NCBI RefSeq assembly: GCF_039543825.1
Contig: NZ_BAABKM010000002.1
Location: 248,001-312,000 of the forward strand
From: Nocardioides conyzicola
GTDB taxonomy: Bacteria; Actinomycetota; Actinomycetes; Propionibacteriales; Nocardioidaceae
Direction of reading: 5' to 3'
Length of the DNA: 64,000 nucleotides
Shown here: piece after piece, positions 1 through 7,741 of the stretch
Layout: every line of letters begins with the position of its first letter
Position numbering within the stretch: the stretch's first letter is position 1
Made by a program: the position numbers and the translations under genes
The notes under the pieces: generated by a model
The model's input: the letters and a program-made list of their open reading frames with translations, nothing else
The model's database searches: none
Told to the model about the DNA's origin: nothing

Positions 1-394
1 CGAGGTCGGGGTCCTCGTCGGCGAGCGCCTCGAGGCTGGCCGGGTGGAAGATCCCCACCAGGACGAGCGCGGCCACGACCGCGATCGCGATGGCGACGCC
101 GGTGGTGTCGCCGCCCCGGAAGCTCCAGGCGACGCCGAGCCCGATCAGCTGGGTCAGGACGACCGGGCTCCGTGCCCAGGACTGCCCGCGCACCAGCGAC
201 CAGGCGCAGACCAGCAGGCCGGCGCCGTACACGACGAAGAAGATGCCGGTCGTGGCGCCCATCGCGACCCGGTCGGCGTCGAGGTGCGCGATCTCGAGCA
301 CGGCGAAGACCAGCAGCAGCAACCCCTCGACCACGACCAGCGACGCGGCGACGACGAGAGGGGCCGGGCGGTTGGTGGTCGGGCGTAGGCTCAC
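1..394 (-). CDS. Integral membrane protein, partial (C-terminus beyond window)
   Basis: The reverse strand reads open from a GTG at 394 to the window edge with no stop (131 codons). The product starts VSLRPTTNRPAPLVVAAS and has three to four hydrophobic segments separated by short charged turns (around residues 12-33, 46-63, 72-84 and 93-110), then a charged tail (EALADEDPDL). This looks like a small four-helix actinobacterial membrane protein of unknown function. It is divergent from whiB1. The start is likely but not proven, and no specific family is recognised. Confidence 0.7.
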   Translation of the reverse strand, partial: MSLRPTTNRPAPLVVAASLVVVEGLLLLVFAVLEIAHLDADRVAMGATTGIFFVVYGAGLLVCAWSLVRGQSWARSPVVLTQLIGLGVAWSFRGGDTTGVAIAIAVVAALVLVGIFHPASLEALADEDPDL

Positions 395-479
395 CGGTGC
401 AGCCTAGAAGAGCACGGCGACGATCCCGACGGCAGCACCAGTGTGTGGCTGCTGTGACGGACAAGACCATGTCAAGGGG

Positions 480-508
480 TTGTTTAACGGTCAAAAGGTT
501 GCCAGTCT
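480..508 (+). promoter_or_regulatory. Possible promoter of whiB1
   Basis: In the 223-bp gap before whiB1, TTGTTT (480-485) is followed after 17 nt by CAGTCT (503-508), a plausible -35/-10 pair in a locally AT-richer stretch. The start codon at 618 would then sit behind a leader of about 105 nt. No CRP-like palindrome was recognised. This is inference from spacing only. Confidence 0.35.
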
Positions 509-617
509 GGACGCAGTGCTCGACGACGAGCCGGTTTCGTCATGCCCATGCTGCTGACGCGAGCCGCCCACTGTCCGACCACTCATTGACTCTCAATCGA
601 AAGAAGGCCCCCCAGCC

Positions 618-869
618 ATGGATTGGCGCCACCGTTCCGCATGTCTCGACGAGGATCCGGAACTGTTCTTCCCGATCGGTAACACCGGCCCGGCCATCCT
701 CCAGATCGAGGAGGCCAAGCAGGTGTGCCGACGCTGCGATGTGCGCGAACAGTGCCTCGCGTGGGCGCTGGAGGCTGGGCAGGACCACGGCGTGTGGGGT
801 GGGCTGAGCGAGGACGAGCGCCGCGCGCTCAAGCGCCGCAACGCCCGTTCGCGGGTCCGCACCGCGTAG
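618..869 (+). CDS. whiB1: WhiB1-type iron-sulfur transcriptional regulator
   Basis: An 83-residue protein. Four cysteines (C9, C37, C40, C46) with C-x2-C-x5-C spacing would bind a [4Fe-4S] cluster. The GVWGG turn (58-62) and a basic tail (RRALKRRNARSR) would bind DNA and the sigma-factor region 4. The start MDWRH, the segment DPELFFP and the tail match WhiB1 closely, not WhiB2-7. WhiB1 is an essential NO-sensitive regulator in mycobacteria. A GAAAGAAGG stretch about 10 nt upstream may serve as ribosome site. It is divergent from the partial membrane gene and convergent with pdtaS, as in the Rv3219/Rv3220c pair. Confidence 0.95.
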   Translation: MDWRHRSACLDEDPELFFPIGNTGPAILQIEEAKQVCRRCDVREQCLAWALEAGQDHGVWGGLSEDERRALKRRNARSRVRTA

Positions 870-875
870 CGGAGG

Positions 876-2351
876 TCACTCCACCGGCAGGTCGAGCCCG
901 GCTCGGGTGCCCCGTCCACCAGGACGCGGTCCCAGCTCGAGCTGGCCGCCCAGCTCGGACTCCACGAGCGTGCGCACGATCGTCAGCCCCAGGCTGCTCG
1001 ACGCGTCGAGGTCGAAGTCGGCCGGGAGGCCGCGCCCGTCGTCGTCGACCGTGACGTGCAACCGGCCGACGAGGCGCTGCGCGGTCAGCACGATCTCGCC
1101 GGTCAGGTCCGCGTCGTCGGGGTCGAAGCCGTGCTCGACCGCGTTCTGGAGCAGCTCGGTGAGGACCATCGCCAGCGCCGTGGCCGACTCGGAGGGCAGC
1201 ACGCCGAAGGTGCCGGTACGGCGTACCCGCACGCGGCTGCCGACCGCGCTCACCTCGGTGACCATCCGCCCGAGCGGGTCGATGATCTCGTCGAAGTCGA
1301 CGCGCTCCTCGACCGCCTGGCTGAGGATCTCGTGCACGATCGCGATCGACCCGACGCGTCGTACCGCCTCCTCGAGGGCGAGCCGGGCCGACTCGTTGTC
1401 CATCCGGCGCGCCTGGAGCCGCAGCAGCGCGGCGACGGTCTGCAGGTTGTTCTTCACCCGGTGGTGGATCTCCCGGATCGTGGCGTCCTTGGTGACCAGC
1501 TCACGGTCGCGGCGGCGCAGGTCGGTGACGTCGCGCACCAGCACCAGCGCGCCGATGTGGTCACCCTGCGGCCGCAGCGGGATCGAGCGCACGATCAGCG
1601 CCACCCCGTCCGTGCCGATCTCGGTGTCGCGGTGCGCCCGCCCGCCGAGCACCGCGCTCAGCGTCTCCTCGTCGGGCCGTCGCCGGGGCGGCACCAGCTC
1701 GCGGGTCGTGTCGGCCAGGGACAGCCCGGTCAGGTCGCCCGAGTGGCCCAGCCGGCGGAAGACCGACAGCCCGTTGGGGCTGGCGTAGACGACGCGACCG
1801 GCCGCGTCGACGCGGAGGAACCCGTCGCCGACGCGCGGGGTGTCGGCGTGGTCGCTGCGCTGCCCGGCGGCCGGGAAGTACCCGTGCGCGATCATCTGGG
1901 TCAGGTCGGCGGCGGACTGCAGGTAGGAGAGCTCCAGGCGGCTCGGGGTGCGTACGCCGAGCAGGTTGGTGTTGCGCGCGACGACCGCGATCACCCGCCC
2001 GGCCCGCCGTACGGGGATCGTCTCGACCCGCACCGGCACGTCGTCGCGCCACTCCGGGTCACCCTCGCGGACCAGCCGACCCTCGGCGTACGCCGCGTCG
2101 ATCAGGGGCCGGCGACCGACGGGCACGAAGGTGCCGATCACGTCGTCGACGTACGCCGTCGGACCGGTCGTCGGACGCATCTGACCGGCCGCCCAGAAGC
2201 CCTTGCCCTCCCGGTCCGGGAGCCACAGGACCAGGTCGGCGAAGGACAGGTCCGCGATGATCTGCCAGTCCGCCTGGAGCAGCTGGAGCCACGCGACGTC
2301 GTCCGCGTCGAGCTCCGTGTGGCTGCGCACGAGGTCGGTCAAGGAGGGCAC
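876..2351 (-). CDS. pdtaS: Sensor histidine kinase PdtaS-like (HWE/HisKA_2 type)
   Basis: A cytosolic two-component sensor of 491 residues. It has an N-terminal GAF-like region (ADLSFADLVLWLPD..TGPTAYVDD), a PAS region (GFLRVDAAGRVVYASPNG), a HisKA_2 helix with the phospho-acceptor in REIHHRVKNNLQTVAALLRL, and an HATPase_c domain (ELLQNAVEHGF, DDDGRGLP). The layout and N-terminal motif match mycobacterial PdtaS, which phosphorylates the ANTAR RNA-binding regulator PdtaR. No pdtaR is in this window. I chose GTG 2351 over an upstream in-frame start at 2384 because TAGTGT ends 7 nt before it, implying a leaderless message. Confidence 0.9.
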   Translation of the reverse strand: MPSLTDLVRSHTELDADDVAWLQLLQADWQIIADLSFADLVLWLPDREGKGFWAAGQMRPTTGPTAYVDDVIGTFVPVGRRPLIDAAYAEGRLVREGDPEWRDDVPVRVETIPVRRAGRVIAVVARNTNLLGVRTPSRLELSYLQSAADLTQMIAHGYFPAAGQRSDHADTPRVGDGFLRVDAAGRVVYASPNGLSVFRRLGHSGDLTGLSLADTTRELVPPRRRPDEETLSAVLGGRAHRDTEIGTDGVALIVRSIPLRPQGDHIGALVLVRDVTDLRRRDRELVTKDATIREIHHRVKNNLQTVAALLRLQARRMDNESARLALEEAVRRVGSIAIVHEILSQAVEERVDFDEIIDPLGRMVTEVSAVGSRVRVRRTGTFGVLPSESATALAMVLTELLQNAVEHGFDPDDADLTGEIVLTAQRLVGRLHVTVDDDGRGLPADFDLDASSSLGLTIVRTLVESELGGQLELGPRPGGRGTRAGLDLPVE

Positions 2352-2358
2352 ACGGCCA

Positions 2359-2364
2359 ACACTA
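2359..2364 (-). promoter_or_regulatory. -10 box TAGTGT of pdtaS
   Basis: TAGTGT on the minus strand, 7 nt before the GTG at 2351. It fixes the start and implies a leaderless transcript. Confidence 0.55.
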
Positions 2365-2387
2365 GGGCGCACGGGGACCCCCACTGG

Positions 2388-2412
2388 ACGTCAGACCAGG
2401 CTTTGGCAGGAT
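2388..2412 (+). promoter_or_regulatory. Promoter of the DUF2785 gene
   Basis: TGGACG followed after about 16 nt by CAGGAT (2407-2412), which ends 7 nt before the ATG at 2420. Confidence 0.5.
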
Positions 2413-2419
2413 GGCCTCC

Positions 2420-3271
2420 ATGTCCGGGTCATACTGGCGGCAGGTGCATGCCGAGGGTCTCGCGGTCCCCTCCGACCGCCCGCTCGACGAGCTGACCGCG
2501 GAGCTCACCCGCATGCTCGGGGACCCCGATCCGGCCCTGCGCGACGGTACGGCGTACCCCGCCCTGATGACCTGGATCGAGCGTGGCGTGTACGACGACC
2601 TGCTCGTCGGCCTGGGCGACGGGATGGCCAGCGGGCTGCTCGTCGGCATCGGCGAGCGCGACACCGACACGGTCTTCCGCCGCAGCTTCTCGGCCCTCGT
2701 GCTCGGCGAGTGCATCGCCCGCGACAACGTGCGGCCACTGCTGCCGGGCAGCCGGATCCTGGAGTGGGGCGACCGGCTGACGACCTGGCTCCTGCGCGAG
2801 CGCGACCTGCGCGGCTACGTCCCCGGCAAGGGATGGGCGCACGCCGTCTCGCACGGGGCCGACACGATCGCGATCCTGGCCCGCTCCCCCCACCTGGCCA
2901 CCCCCGAGCTCACGGTCCTGCTGGACGTGATCGCCGACCGCCTGCTGCTGCCGGTCGACCGGCTCTTCAGCAGCGGCGAGGGCGACCGGCTGGCGTTCGC
3001 CACCGTCGCCATCCTCCGCCGCAACATCGTCCCGCTGCGCGTCCTCGAGCCCTGGATCGCCCGGATCGCCTCGTCGGCCGGCATCCGCTCGTCGTACGAC
3101 GACCGCGACCCCTACCTCGCCGGCGGCAACGCCGAGGCCTTCCTCCGGGCGCTCTACCTGCAGCTCTCGCTGGGCAGCCGACCGCCGCAGGTGCGCTCCG
3201 ACCTCCTGCTCGTGGTGGTGGAGGCGCTGAAGAGCACCAACCACGCCTACCTGGTCACTACGGGTGAGTAA
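2420..3271 (+). CDS. DUF2785 family protein
   Basis: A 283-residue, mostly helical soluble protein of unknown function. It shows DUF2785 motifs: DGTAYPALMTWIERGVYDD near the N-terminus, the RSFSALVLGECI helix, and GWAHAVSHGADTIAILARSP in the middle. No catalytic motif is evident. An in-frame ATG lies at 2411, but the -10-like CAGGAT overlaps it and ends 7 nt before the ATG at 2420 (MSGSYWRQV), so the later start is preferred. It is divergent from pdtaS and 9 bp upstream of the ThDP enzyme gene. Confidence 0.8.
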   Translation: MSGSYWRQVHAEGLAVPSDRPLDELTAELTRMLGDPDPALRDGTAYPALMTWIERGVYDDLLVGLGDGMASGLLVGIGERDTDTVFRRSFSALVLGECIARDNVRPLLPGSRILEWGDRLTTWLLRERDLRGYVPGKGWAHAVSHGADTIAILARSPHLATPELTVLLDVIADRLLLPVDRLFSSGEGDRLAFATVAILRRNIVPLRVLEPWIARIASSAGIRSSYDDRDPYLAGGNAEAFLRALYLQLSLGSRPPQVRSDLLLVVVEALKSTNHAYLVTTGE

Positions 3272-3274
3272 CCT
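3269..3274 (+). promoter_or_regulatory. -10 box TAACCT of the IlvG-like gene
   Basis: TAACCT overlaps the preceding stop codon and ends 6 nt before the ATG at 3281. Confidence 0.45.
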
Positions 3275-3280
3275 GCGGGC

Positions 3281-4939
3281 ATGCCCGACAACGACCTGAC
3301 CGGCCACGCCGGCGAGCTGGCGATCGCGGTGGCGCAGGCCCACGGCGTCGACACCCTCTTCACGCTCTCCGGTGCGCACGTCTTCCCGCTCTACGACGGG
3401 GCGGTCAAGGCCGCCGAGCCGGTCACGCTGCTCGACGTACGCCACGAGCAGACGGCCGCCTTCGCCGCCGAGGCCACGGGCAAGCTGACCCGGGTGCCCG
3501 GTCTCGCCGTGCTCACCGCCGGACCGGGCGTCACCAACGGGCTGAGCGCGGTGGCGCAGGCGCAGTTCGCCGGCTCGCCGATGGTCGTCGTCGGAGGCCG
3601 CGCCCCGCAGGGCCGCTGGGGCACCGGCGCCCTGCAGGAGCTCGACCAGCCGCCGATCTTCGCGCCGGTCTCCAAGCTCGCCCGGACCATCCCGACGGCC
3701 GGCGAGGTCCTCGCCGGGATGGACGAGGCCTTCGTGACGGCCCGGTCGTCCCACCGCGGCCCGGTCTTCGTGGACGTGCCGATGGACGAGCTCTTCAACA
3801 GCGCCACCGGCCCGGTGCCGGAGGTCGGCCCCGTGCGGGGTGCCGACCCCGACCCCGACGCCGTCGCGCGGATCGCGGCGCTGCTCGCCGGCGCCAGCCG
3901 ACCGGTCCTGATCCTCGGCACCGACGTGTGGGCCGACCACGCGGAGGAGGCGGCGCTCCGCTTCGTCGAGGCGGTCGGCGTCCCCACCATCACCAACGGC
4001 ATGGGCCGCGGCATCGTGCCGGGCGGCCACCCGCTGCTCGTGACCAAGGCCCGCAGCACCGCCCTCGGCGGCGCCGACCTGGTCGTCGTCGTCGGCACCC
4101 CGCTGGACTTCCGGCTCGGGTACGGCGTCTTCGGCGGCAAGGACGGTGCCACGCCTGCCCAGGTGGTGCATGTGGCCGACTCCGCCGGCCAGGTCTCCGG
4201 GCACGCCGAGCTCGCCGCCTCGGCGTACGGCGACCTGACCTCGGTCCTCGACGGCCTGCTCACCGGGATCCAGGGCGCCGCGCACCGACCGGACTGGTCC
4301 GGGTGGGTGGGTGACCTGCAGGCCGCCGTGTCCGCCGCCGTCACCCGCGACGCCGCGCTACTCGGCGCCGAGGCCGACCCGATCCACCCGGCCCGGATCT
4401 ACGGCGAGCTGCTGCCGCGGCTGGCCGACGACGCGGTCGTGATCGGTGACGGCGGCGACTTCGTCAGCTTCGCGGGCAAGTTCGTCGAGCCGAAGCGGCC
4501 CGGCGGCTGGCTCGACCCCGGCCCCTACGGCTGCCTGGGCGCGGGACTCGGTGCGGCGATCGCCGCCCGGATCGCGCGGCCCTCCTCGCAGGTCGTGCTG
4601 CTGCTCGGCGACGGCGCCGCCGGCTTCTCGCTGATGGACGTCGACACGCTGGTGCGCCACCGGCTGCCGGTCGTGATGGTGATGGGCAACAACTCCGCCT
4701 GGGGCCTGGAGAAGGGGCCCATGCAGATGCTCTACGGCTACGACGTGATCGCCGACCTCTCCCCCAGCACGTCGTACGACGGGGTGGTGCGCGCGCTGGG
4801 AGGCGGCGGCGAGACCGTCACCGACCCGCGGCAGATCGGCGCCGCCCTCGACCGCGCGTTCGCCTCGGGGGTGCCCTACCTGGTCAACATCGTCACCGAC
4901 GTCGAGGCCGTCTACCCGCGCGCCAGCTTCGGTGTCTGA
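3281..4939 (+). CDS. Acetolactate synthase-like thiamine-diphosphate enzyme
   Basis: A 552-residue protein with the three ThDP-enzyme domains. The N-terminal PYR domain carries the catalytic Glu in RHEQTAAFAAEA. The central domain follows from about residue 190. The C-terminal PP domain has the Mg-ThDP motif GDGAAGF..GNNSAWG. It is closest in my memory to mycobacterial IlvG (Rv1820), sharing FTLSG.H, RHEQTAAFAAE, TAGPG.TNG and ALGGHGE-like strings. That protein is an acetolactate synthase-like enzyme whose true substrate is uncertain. No ilvN-type regulatory subunit follows; an acetyltransferase overlaps the 3' end instead. Family certain, substrate not. Confidence 0.88.
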   Translation: MPDNDLTGHAGELAIAVAQAHGVDTLFTLSGAHVFPLYDGAVKAAEPVTLLDVRHEQTAAFAAEATGKLTRVPGLAVLTAGPGVTNGLSAVAQAQFAGSPMVVVGGRAPQGRWGTGALQELDQPPIFAPVSKLARTIPTAGEVLAGMDEAFVTARSSHRGPVFVDVPMDELFNSATGPVPEVGPVRGADPDPDAVARIAALLAGASRPVLILGTDVWADHAEEAALRFVEAVGVPTITNGMGRGIVPGGHPLLVTKARSTALGGADLVVVVGTPLDFRLGYGVFGGKDGATPAQVVHVADSAGQVSGHAELAASAYGDLTSVLDGLLTGIQGAAHRPDWSGWVGDLQAAVSAAVTRDAALLGAEADPIHPARIYGELLPRLADDAVVIGDGGDFVSFAGKFVEPKRPGGWLDPGPYGCLGAGLGAAIAARIARPSSQVVLLLGDGAAGFSLMDVDTLVRHRLPVVMVMGNNSAWGLEKGPMQMLYGYDVIADLSPSTSYDGVVRALGGGGETVTDPRQIGAALDRAFASGVPYLVNIVTDVEAVYPRASFGV

Positions 4940-5432
4940 GCCGCACGACGGGCCGGTCGTGCGGCGGGCCCGGCCGGAGGACCTCGAGGCGGTCGGCGAG
5001 ATCACGGTCGCGGCGTACGCCGAGTTCACCGACGGCCCCGACGACCGCTACGTCACGCTGCTGCGCGACGCCGCCCGGCGCGACCGCGAGGCGGAGCTGT
5101 GGGTGGCCGAGGTGGACGGCGTCGTCCGGGGCAGCGTGACGATCGCCCTGCCGGACTCGCCGTGGCGGGAGATCGGCCGGGACGGCGAGGGCGAGTTCCG
5201 GATGCTCGCGGTCTCCCCCGACGCCCGACGGATGGGCGTCGGCGACGCGCTCGCCCGGCTGGTCCTCGACCGCTTCCGCGAGCTCGGCTTCCGCAGCATC
5301 GTGCTCTCGAGCCTCGCGAGCATGAGCTCGGCGCACCGGATCTACGAGCGCCTCGGCTACCACCGCATCCCCGAGCGGGACTGGTCCCCGCAGCCGGGTG
5401 TCGACCTCATCGCCTACGCGAAGGACCTGTAG
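4932..5432 (+). CDS. GNAT family N-acetyltransferase
   Basis: 166 residues starting at a GTG that overlaps the preceding gene by 8 nt. It shows the GNAT fold: RRARPEDLEAVGEITVAAY at the N-terminus, the acetyl-CoA pyrophosphate loop in LAVSPDARRMGVGDALARL (R-x-x-G-x-G pattern), and a C-terminal strand-helix SSMSSAHRIYERLGY. The acceptor substrate cannot be told. Translational coupling to the ThDP enzyme and thioesterase suggests a shared small-molecule pathway. Confidence 0.85.
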   Translation: MSEPHDGPVVRRARPEDLEAVGEITVAAYAEFTDGPDDRYVTLLRDAARRDREAELWVAEVDGVVRGSVTIALPDSPWREIGRDGEGEFRMLAVSPDARRMGVGDALARLVLDRFRELGFRSIVLSSLASMSSAHRIYERLGYHRIPERDWSPQPGVDLIAYAKDL

Positions 5433-5791
5433 TGGACGCCACCCTGACCTTCACCGTCGCCGACGACGACACCGCGATCGCCGTCGGCTCCGGCAGCCTG
5501 CCGGTGCTCGGCACCCCCCGGCTGCTCGCGTGGTGCGAGGCGGCGACCTGCGCCGCGATCGACCCGACCCTGCCCGCCGGCTCCACGAGCGTCGGCACCC
5601 GCGTCGAGCTCGAGCACCTCGCCGCGAGCAAGGTCGGCCAGGAGGTCGAGGTCACCGCGTCGGCGACGTACGTCGACGGGCGCCTGCACCGCTTCACCGT
5701 CGCCGCGCGCAACATCGGCGGCAAGGTCGTCGGCACCGGCGAGATCACCCGGCTGGTCGTCGACGGCGAGCGGTTCCTGGGGCGGCTGTGA
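5432..5791 (+). CDS. FlK-like hot-dog thioesterase
   Basis: 119 residues beginning at a GTG that shares one base with the TAG of the preceding gene. It is a single hot-dog domain: VLGTPRLLAWCEAATCAAID (central helix with Glu) and STSVGTRVELEHLAASKVGQ with a conserved Thr and His, the pattern of fluoroacetyl-CoA thioesterase FlK and its many actinobacterial relatives. Most of these hydrolyse unknown acyl-CoAs. Last gene of a three-gene unit; a perfect palindrome follows 7 bp downstream. Confidence 0.8.
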   Translation: MDATLTFTVADDDTAIAVGSGSLPVLGTPRLLAWCEAATCAAIDPTLPAGSTSVGTRVELEHLAASKVGQEVEVTASATYVDGRLHRFTVAARNIGGKVVGTGEITRLVVDGERFLGRL

Positions 5792-5797
5792 GCGGGC

Positions 5798-5827
5798 CAG
5801 GGATACCCGGTTAACCGGGTATCCCTG
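5798..5827. repeat. 30-bp perfect palindrome between thioesterase gene and bL37
   Basis: The 15-bp arm CAGGGATACCCGGTT is followed directly by its exact reverse complement with no spacer. It may act as a rho-independent-like terminator of the upstream operon (no T-tract) or as a symmetric protein-binding site. Confidence 0.75.
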
Positions 5828-5961
5828 AACTCCTGCGTCACTGCACGGCCACAGAAGTTGATGAAGTGCCCGAGGAGTCAGGTCGATTTCCCACCTGGAC
5901 CCACGTTTGAGAGGATGACCCTTGGCCTCCGGGCCGATTCGTTTCGATCAGGAGGAAAACC

Positions 5962-6036
5962 ATGGGCAAGACCGGCCGCAAGCGTCGCGCTCGCAAGAAG
6001 AAGGCTGCCAACCACGGCAAGCGTCCCAACGCCTGA
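5962..6036 (+). CDS. Ribosomal protein bL37 (24 residues)
   Basis: A 24-codon gene with a near-perfect Shine-Dalgarno (AGGAGG, 5950-5955) 6 nt before the ATG. The peptide is extremely basic (12 Lys/Arg), starts MGKTGRKRR and ends NHGKRPNA. That matches the tiny 50S subunit protein bL37 described in the mycobacterial ribosome. A strong hairpin terminator follows at once, so the gene is probably monocistronic. Gene finders often miss it because of its length. Confidence 0.85.
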   Translation: MGKTGRKRRARKKKAANHGKRPNA

Positions 6037-6051
6037 GCGCACCACATGACA

Positions 6052-6080
6052 GAACCCCCGAACCGTCGGTTCGGGGGTTC
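6052..6080 (+). terminator. Intrinsic terminator after bL37
   Basis: A 13-bp perfect stem (GAACCCCCGAACC with its complement) closed by the loop GTC and followed by TTTC. It separates bL37 from the convergent rsrA gene. Confidence 0.85.
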
Positions 6081-6101
6081 TTTCGTCGGTACGCCGAGGA
6101 G

Positions 6102-6377
6102 CTATCCCTCGCGGATCTGCACCTGTACGGCGCGGATCTTGAAGAGCACCCGCTGGCGCAGGTCGTCGGGCGCCACCTCGGCGCACGACCGGGCCACGAC
6201 GGACTTCACGGTGCGCTGCAGGTCGTACTTCTCCAGGCACGGGTTGCAGCTGTCGAGGTGGACCCGGACCGCGGAGCAGTCGGCCTCGTCGAGCTCGTTG
6301 TCGATGAAGTAGACGATGCGGTCGAGGAACTCGGCGCAGTCGCTGGCGGACGGGTCGGTGCCGTGCTCGTGGTTCAT
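6102..6377 (-). CDS. rsrA: Redox-sensitive zinc anti-sigma factor RsrA/RshA
   Basis: 91 residues. C14, H40, C44 and C47 reproduce exactly the spacing of the zinc ligands of Streptomyces RsrA (C11, H37, C41, C44), in the signature H-x3-C-x2-C (VHLDSCNPC). C34 and C65 are also present. The protein holds SigR inactive until thiol oxidation ejects zinc. Its ATG overlaps the sigR stop by 4 nt, so both are translated together. It ends 22 bp from the bL37 terminator. Confidence 0.93.
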   Translation of the reverse strand: MNHEHGTDPSASDCAEFLDRIVYFIDNELDEADCSAVRVHLDSCNPCLEKYDLQRTVKSVVARSCAEVAPDDLRQRVLFKIRAVQVQIREG

Positions 6378-7009
6378 GACTTGCCCCCGTCGCGGCCGAC
6401 GGTGAGGAGGTCGTTGTCGCGGACGTAGTCCGAGAGCAGGTCGCGCAACTGGCGCCGGCCCCGGTGCAACCGGGACATGACGGTGCCGATCGGGGTGTCC
6501 ATGATCTCGGCGATCTCCTTGTAGGCGAAGCCCTCGACGTCGGCGAGGTAGACCGCGAGCCGGAACTCCTCGGGGAGCCGCTGCAGGGCGTCCTTGACCT
6601 CGGAGTCGGGCAGGTGCTCGAGCGCCTCGGTCTCGGCCGACCGCAGGCCCGTCGAGGCGTGGGTCTCGGCGCGGTGCAGCTGCCAGTCCTCGACGTCCTC
6701 GGACATCGACTGCTGCGGCTGCCGCTGCTTCTTGCGGTAGTTGTTGATGAAGGTGTTGGTCAGGATCCGGTAGAGCCAGGCCTTGAGGTTGGTGCCGGGC
6801 CGGAACTGGTGGAAGGAGGAGTACGCCTTGGCGAACGTCTCCTGGACCAGGTCCTCGGCGTCGGACGGGTTGCGGGTCATCCGCATCGCGGCGCTGTAGA
6901 GCTGGTCGAGGAACGGCAGCGCGTCCCGCTCGAAGCGGGCCGAACGGTCGGCCTCGGTCTCGGTCTCGATGTCGACGACCTCAGGGGTCGTCTCGGCAGG
7001 GTCGGTCAT
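6374..7009 (-). CDS. sigR: ECF sigma factor SigR/SigH (thiol-oxidative stress)
   Basis: 211 residues from the ATG at 7009 ([12 protein letters not shown]). Region 2 runs about 30-105 ([42 protein letters not shown]) and region 4 about 140-195 ([37 protein letters not shown]). It drives thioredoxin, mycothiol and protease genes under oxidation. In-frame ATGs at 7060 and 7054 could give a longer isoform, reminiscent of SigR-prime in Streptomyces. A further upstream ATG at 7072 lies inside the promoter and cannot be used from it. GGGAAG about 6 nt before 7009 fits a ribosome site. Confidence 0.92.
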   Translation of the reverse strand: MTDPAETTPEVVDIETETEADRSARFERDALPFLDQLYSAAMRMTRNPSDAEDLVQETFAKAYSSFHQFRPGTNLKAWLYRILTNTFINNYRKKQRQPQQSMSEDVEDWQLHRAETHASTGLRSAETEALEHLPDSEVKDALQRLPEEFRLAVYLADVEGFAYKEIAEIMDTPIGTVMSRLHRGRRQLRDLLSDYVRDNDLLTVGRDGGKS

Positions 7010-7062
7010 CGCTTCCCAGAGTAGCCCCGTGGGGCGTTCGAGCAGTGCCTGCATGCTCATGG

Positions 7063-7088
7063 AACGCGACACACGCGCCGGTCATTCC
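7063..7088 (-). promoter_or_regulatory. SigR-dependent autoregulatory promoter
   Basis: On the minus strand GGAAT (7088-7084) is followed after exactly 18 nt by GTT (7065-7063). This is the SigR/SigH consensus GGAAT-N18-GTT, placed just upstream of sigR, so SigR would amplify its own expression. Confidence 0.8.
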
Positions 7089-7096
7089 CGCTGCCG

Positions 7097-7741
7097 CTAC
7101 CCGCCGGTCCCCGTGACCTCACGCAGAATCCACTCGAGCGTGGACTCGACGATGATCCCCATCGCCTCCGCCTCGGTGAGCCCGGCCCGGGCCGGAGTCG
7201 TGAAGCCGTGGTCGGCGGCGGGTACGACGGCCAGGTCCAGATCGGCCGGGAACTCCTCGGGCCGGCCGAACGGGTCCCGCTCTCCCTGGACGACCAGGGT
7301 CGGCACCCGGGCGTCCCGCAGCTCGTGGAGCCGCGACTTCTCCGGCTTGCCCGGCGGGTGCAGCGGGAAGGCCAGCGCCAGGCACCCCGAGGAGCCGAGC
7401 TGCTTGGCGCAGCGCGCCGCGGACCGGGCACCCGCCGACCGGCCGCCGACGACCAGCGGGGTCCGGGTCTTCAGGGCGTTGGCGGCCGCCACGAGGCCGG
7501 CGTCGAGGGTGGCGGGCGGGGTGGCGACCTTGCGGCCGGCCAGCCTCCACGGCTGCTCGAGGAGCACGACGGTCACGCCGTTGCGGGGCAGGTCGGTGGC
7601 GAGCGCGGCGAGGTCGCGGCTGTCGATGCCGCCGCCCGCACCGTGGCTGAGCAGCAGGGTGGCGACCGCGCCGCGGGCCCGGCGTACGACGAGGCGGGCC
7701 TCGCCGTGCGGGGTGGCGATGCGGCGCTCCAGGGCACTCAC
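7097..7741 (-). CDS. Alpha/beta hydrolase (dienelactone hydrolase-like, KANL3/Tex30 type)
   Basis: 214 residues from a GTG overlapping the SRAP gene stop by 4 nt. An oxyanion stretch LLLSHGAGGGIDSRDL lies near residue 35 and the nucleophile Ser in VVGGRSAGARSA near 98. The acid and His are probably in VQGERDPFGRPEEF and AADHGFTTP. The short hydrolase with G-R-S-A-G matches a widespread family of unknown substrate. Coupled to the SRAP gene. It ends only 9 bp from the SigR promoter. Confidence 0.82.
   Translation of the reverse strand: MSALERRIATPHGEARLVVRRARGAVATLLLSHGAGGGIDSRDLAALATDLPRNGVTVVLLEQPWRLAGRKVATPPATLDAGLVAAANALKTRTPLVVGGRSAGARSAARCAKQLGSSGCLALAFPLHPPGKPEKSRLHELRDARVPTLVVQGERDPFGRPEEFPADLDLAVVPAADHGFTTPARAGLTEAEAMGIIVESTLEWILREVTGTGG

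Noticed and set aside
2429..4285. Long minus-strand frame opposite the DUF2785 and IlvG-like genes
   Set aside because: No motif, His/Arg/Gly/Val-rich composition, and both sense genes are convincing.
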